Positions 9,061 to 10,156 of a DNA stretch of 10,156 nucleotides are shown one piece after another. The stretch's first letter is position 1; each line of letters begins with the position of its first letter. Both the position numbers and the translations under genes were made by a program. The notes beneath the pieces were generated by a model. It saw only the letters and a list, made by a program, of their open reading frames with translations. It ran no database searches and had not been told where the DNA came from. The stretch comes from Saccoglossus kowalevskii (taxonomy: Eukaryota > Hemichordata > Enteropneusta > Harrimaniidae), in assembly GCF_000003605.2 (NCBI RefSeq), contig NW_003153007.1, forward strand, positions 1 to 10,156, in the 5' to 3' direction.

Positions 9061-9335
9061 TCAGTTGGAATGTCAATAGAGCAAAGCATACTGGGTAATA
9101 GTTTGAGTGGTTACTGACCTGAACTAATTTGTCAGTTGGAATGTCAATAGAGCAAAGCATACTGGGTATTAGTTTGAATGGTTACTGACCAGAACTAGGT
9201 TTGTCAGTTGGAATGTCAATAGAGCAAAGCATACTGGGTAATAGTTTGAGTGGTTACTGACCAGAACCAGGTTTGTCAATGGATCAAAGCATACTGGGTA
9301 TTAGTTTGAGTGGTTACTGACCTTAACTAGGTTTG
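9061..9335. repeat. Second damaged zone, with a 60-bp monomer
   Basis: Monomer 127 (9061-9131) has g-to-a at 9127 and lacks the next g (71 bp). Monomer 129 (9204-9275) joins 38A, 60A and 65C, a combination unique in the window. Monomer 130 (9276-9335) is 60 bp: it lacks the first 12 bases of the unit, and has private changes at 9284 (g to t) and 9324 (g to t). The 12-bp loss lies exactly between two copies of tgtca, as expected from slippage or microhomology-mediated loss. The zone marks the change from A/B/C types to D/F types. Confidence 0.88.
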
Positions 9336-9435
9336 TCAGTTGGAATGTCAATGGAGCAAAGCATACTGGGTATTAGTTTGAGTGGTTATTGACCTGAACC
9401 AGGTTTGTCAGTTGGAATGTCAATAGAGCAAAGCA

Positions 9436-10156
9436 TACTGGGTATTAGTTTGAGTGGTTACTGACCTGAACTAGGTTTGTCAGTTGGAATGTCAATAGAG
9501 CAAAGCATACTGGGTATTAGTTTGAGTGGTTATTGACCTGAACCAGGTTTGTCAGTTGGAATGTCAATAGAGCAAAGCACACTGGGTATTAGTTTGAGTG
9601 GTTATTGACCTGAACCAGGTTTGTCAGTTGGAATGTCAATAGAGCAAAGCATACTGGGTATTAGTTTGAGTGGTTATTGACCTGAACCAGGTTTGTCAGT
9701 TGGAATGTCAATAGAGCAAAGCATACTGGGTATTAGTTTGAGTGGTTATTGACCTGAACCAGGTTTGTCAGTTGGAATGTCAATAGAGCAAAGCACACTG
9801 GGTATTAGTTTGAGTGGTTATTGACCTGAACCAGGTTTGTCAGTTGGAATGTCAATAGAGCAAAGCATACTGGGTAATAGTTTGAGTGGTTACTGACCTG
9901 AACTAGGTTTGTCAGTTGGAATGTCAATGGAGCAAAGCATACTGGGTATTAGTTTGAGTGGTTACTGACCTGAACTAGGTTTGTCAGTTGGAATGTCAAT
10001 AGAGCAAAGCATACTGGGTATTAGTTTGAGTGGTTACTGACCTGAACTAGGTTTGTCAGTTGGAATGTCAATAGAGCAAAGCACACTGGGTATTAGTTTG
10101 AGTGGTTACTGACCTGAACTAGGTTTGTCAGTTGGAATGTCAATAGAGCAAAGCAC
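9436..10156. repeat. Long block D-F-D-D-F-B-J-A-I, copy 2, running off the window
   Basis: Monomers 133-141 repeat the order of monomers 31-39, and the partial unit 142 (10128-10156) also carries 29C, as does monomer 40. The alignment to copy 1 has one substitution (2682 versus 10002) and one single-base indel over about 720 bp. The offset is 7320 bp, equal to 102 monomers minus the 24 bp net lost in the two damaged zones. The match reaches the last base, so the true length of the duplicate is unknown. It is preceded by an L (9336-9407) and an A (9408-9479) monomer. Confidence 0.88.

Larger units (their letters stand above)
1..10156. repeat. 72-bp satellite/minisatellite array, about 141 head-to-tail monomers
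   Basis: Every base belongs to a 72-bp unit repeated head to tail, in one orientation, with no unique sequence. Landmarks in each unit are tcagttggaa (1-10), gcaaagca (21-28), ctgggtat (31-38), gtttga (41-46) and gaactagg (61-68). The consensus has 20 A, 9 C, 20 G and 23 T (40% GC) and no CpG. Divergence from consensus is about 2% by hand count and almost all of it is at eight shared variant positions. Both window edges lie inside the array, so its full size and flanks are unknown. Every reading frame carries stops in ordinary monomers. Known biology: such arrays are typical of centromeric, pericentromeric, subtelomeric or interstitial satellite DNA in eukaryotes. Which of these applies, and in which species, cannot be read here. 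The whole window is therefore a gene-free stretch. Confidence 0.98.

Noticed and set aside
1-10156. A long plus-strand repeat protein if TGA were read as tryptophan
   Set aside because: In the frame starting at monomer position 1 the only regular stop is TGA at 55-57. However, TAA appears at 1206-1208 and 5842-5844, indels shift the frame, and six of the eight variant sites change the amino acid while only two are silent. There is no sign of coding constraint.
1-10156. CRISPR array
   Set aside because: The repeats abut directly with no unique spacers; the unit is 72 bp with shared point variants, and no cas genes are present.
1-10156. CENP-B box, because GTTGGAA (positions 4-10) matches its core
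   Set aside because: The essential CG-containing flanks of the box (TTCG before and CGGG after) are absent, and the monomer has no CpG, so this is at most a chance seven-base match.
1-10156. Bacterial or phage accessory region with a hidden system
   Set aside because: There are no genes, ribosome binding sites, terminators or mobile-element ends. Ten kilobases of near-identical 72-bp units is characteristic of eukaryotic satellite DNA.

Overview
The whole window is one uninterrupted tandem array of a 72-bp satellite or minisatellite monomer. I count 141 complete monomers (some with small indels) plus a 29-bp partial one at the right edge, all in the same orientation. No gene, RNA gene, transposon, CRISPR array or unique flanking sequence is visible on either strand. 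This is eukaryotic repetitive DNA. The monomer is about 40% GC and I saw no CpG anywhere, which fits (but does not prove) a CpG-methylated genome such as a vertebrate. I do not recognise the monomer as a named satellite family and cannot name the species.

Numbering: monomer position 1 is the t of tcagttgg. Starts fall at 1, 72, 144 ... 2736 (monomers 1-39), 2807 (40), 2868 (41), 2941 and every 72 bp to 9061 (42-127), 9132 (128), 9204 (129), 9276 (130), then 9336 and every 72 bp to 10128 (131-142). Nearly all variation is at eight positions: 18 A/G, 29 T/C, 38 T/A, 41 G/T, 47 G/A, 54 C/T, 60 T/A, 65 T/C. Type letters used below: A consensus; B 38A; C 47A+60A; D 54T+65C; E 41T; F 29C+54T+65C; G 47A+65C; H 18G+47A; I 29C; J 18G; K 54T; L 18G+54T+65C; M 29C+47A; N 18G+29C; O 38A+54T+65C.

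Layout by variant content: 1-863 is built from A, B and C; 864-5820 is a D/F/G/H/C/A mixture rich in 29C and 65C; 5821-7476 is mostly A with D, E, K, J and L and lacks 29C, 38A, 47A and 60A; 7477-7836 is a short M/J/N patch; 7837-9335 returns to A, B, C and O, like the left end; 9336-10156 returns to D/F types and repeats the order seen at 2116-2806.

The main structure is a hidden higher-order period of five monomers (360 bp). Three local duplications have exactly this step, and two longer duplications lie 1080 and 2160 bp apart (3 and 6 times 360). Another block of about 720 bp recurs 7320 bp away. Two short zones of damaged monomers (2736-2940 and 9061-9335) interrupt an otherwise exact 72-bp rhythm. 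The array looks shaped by unequal exchange or gene conversion, not by coding selection. I found no sign of a novel gene system.
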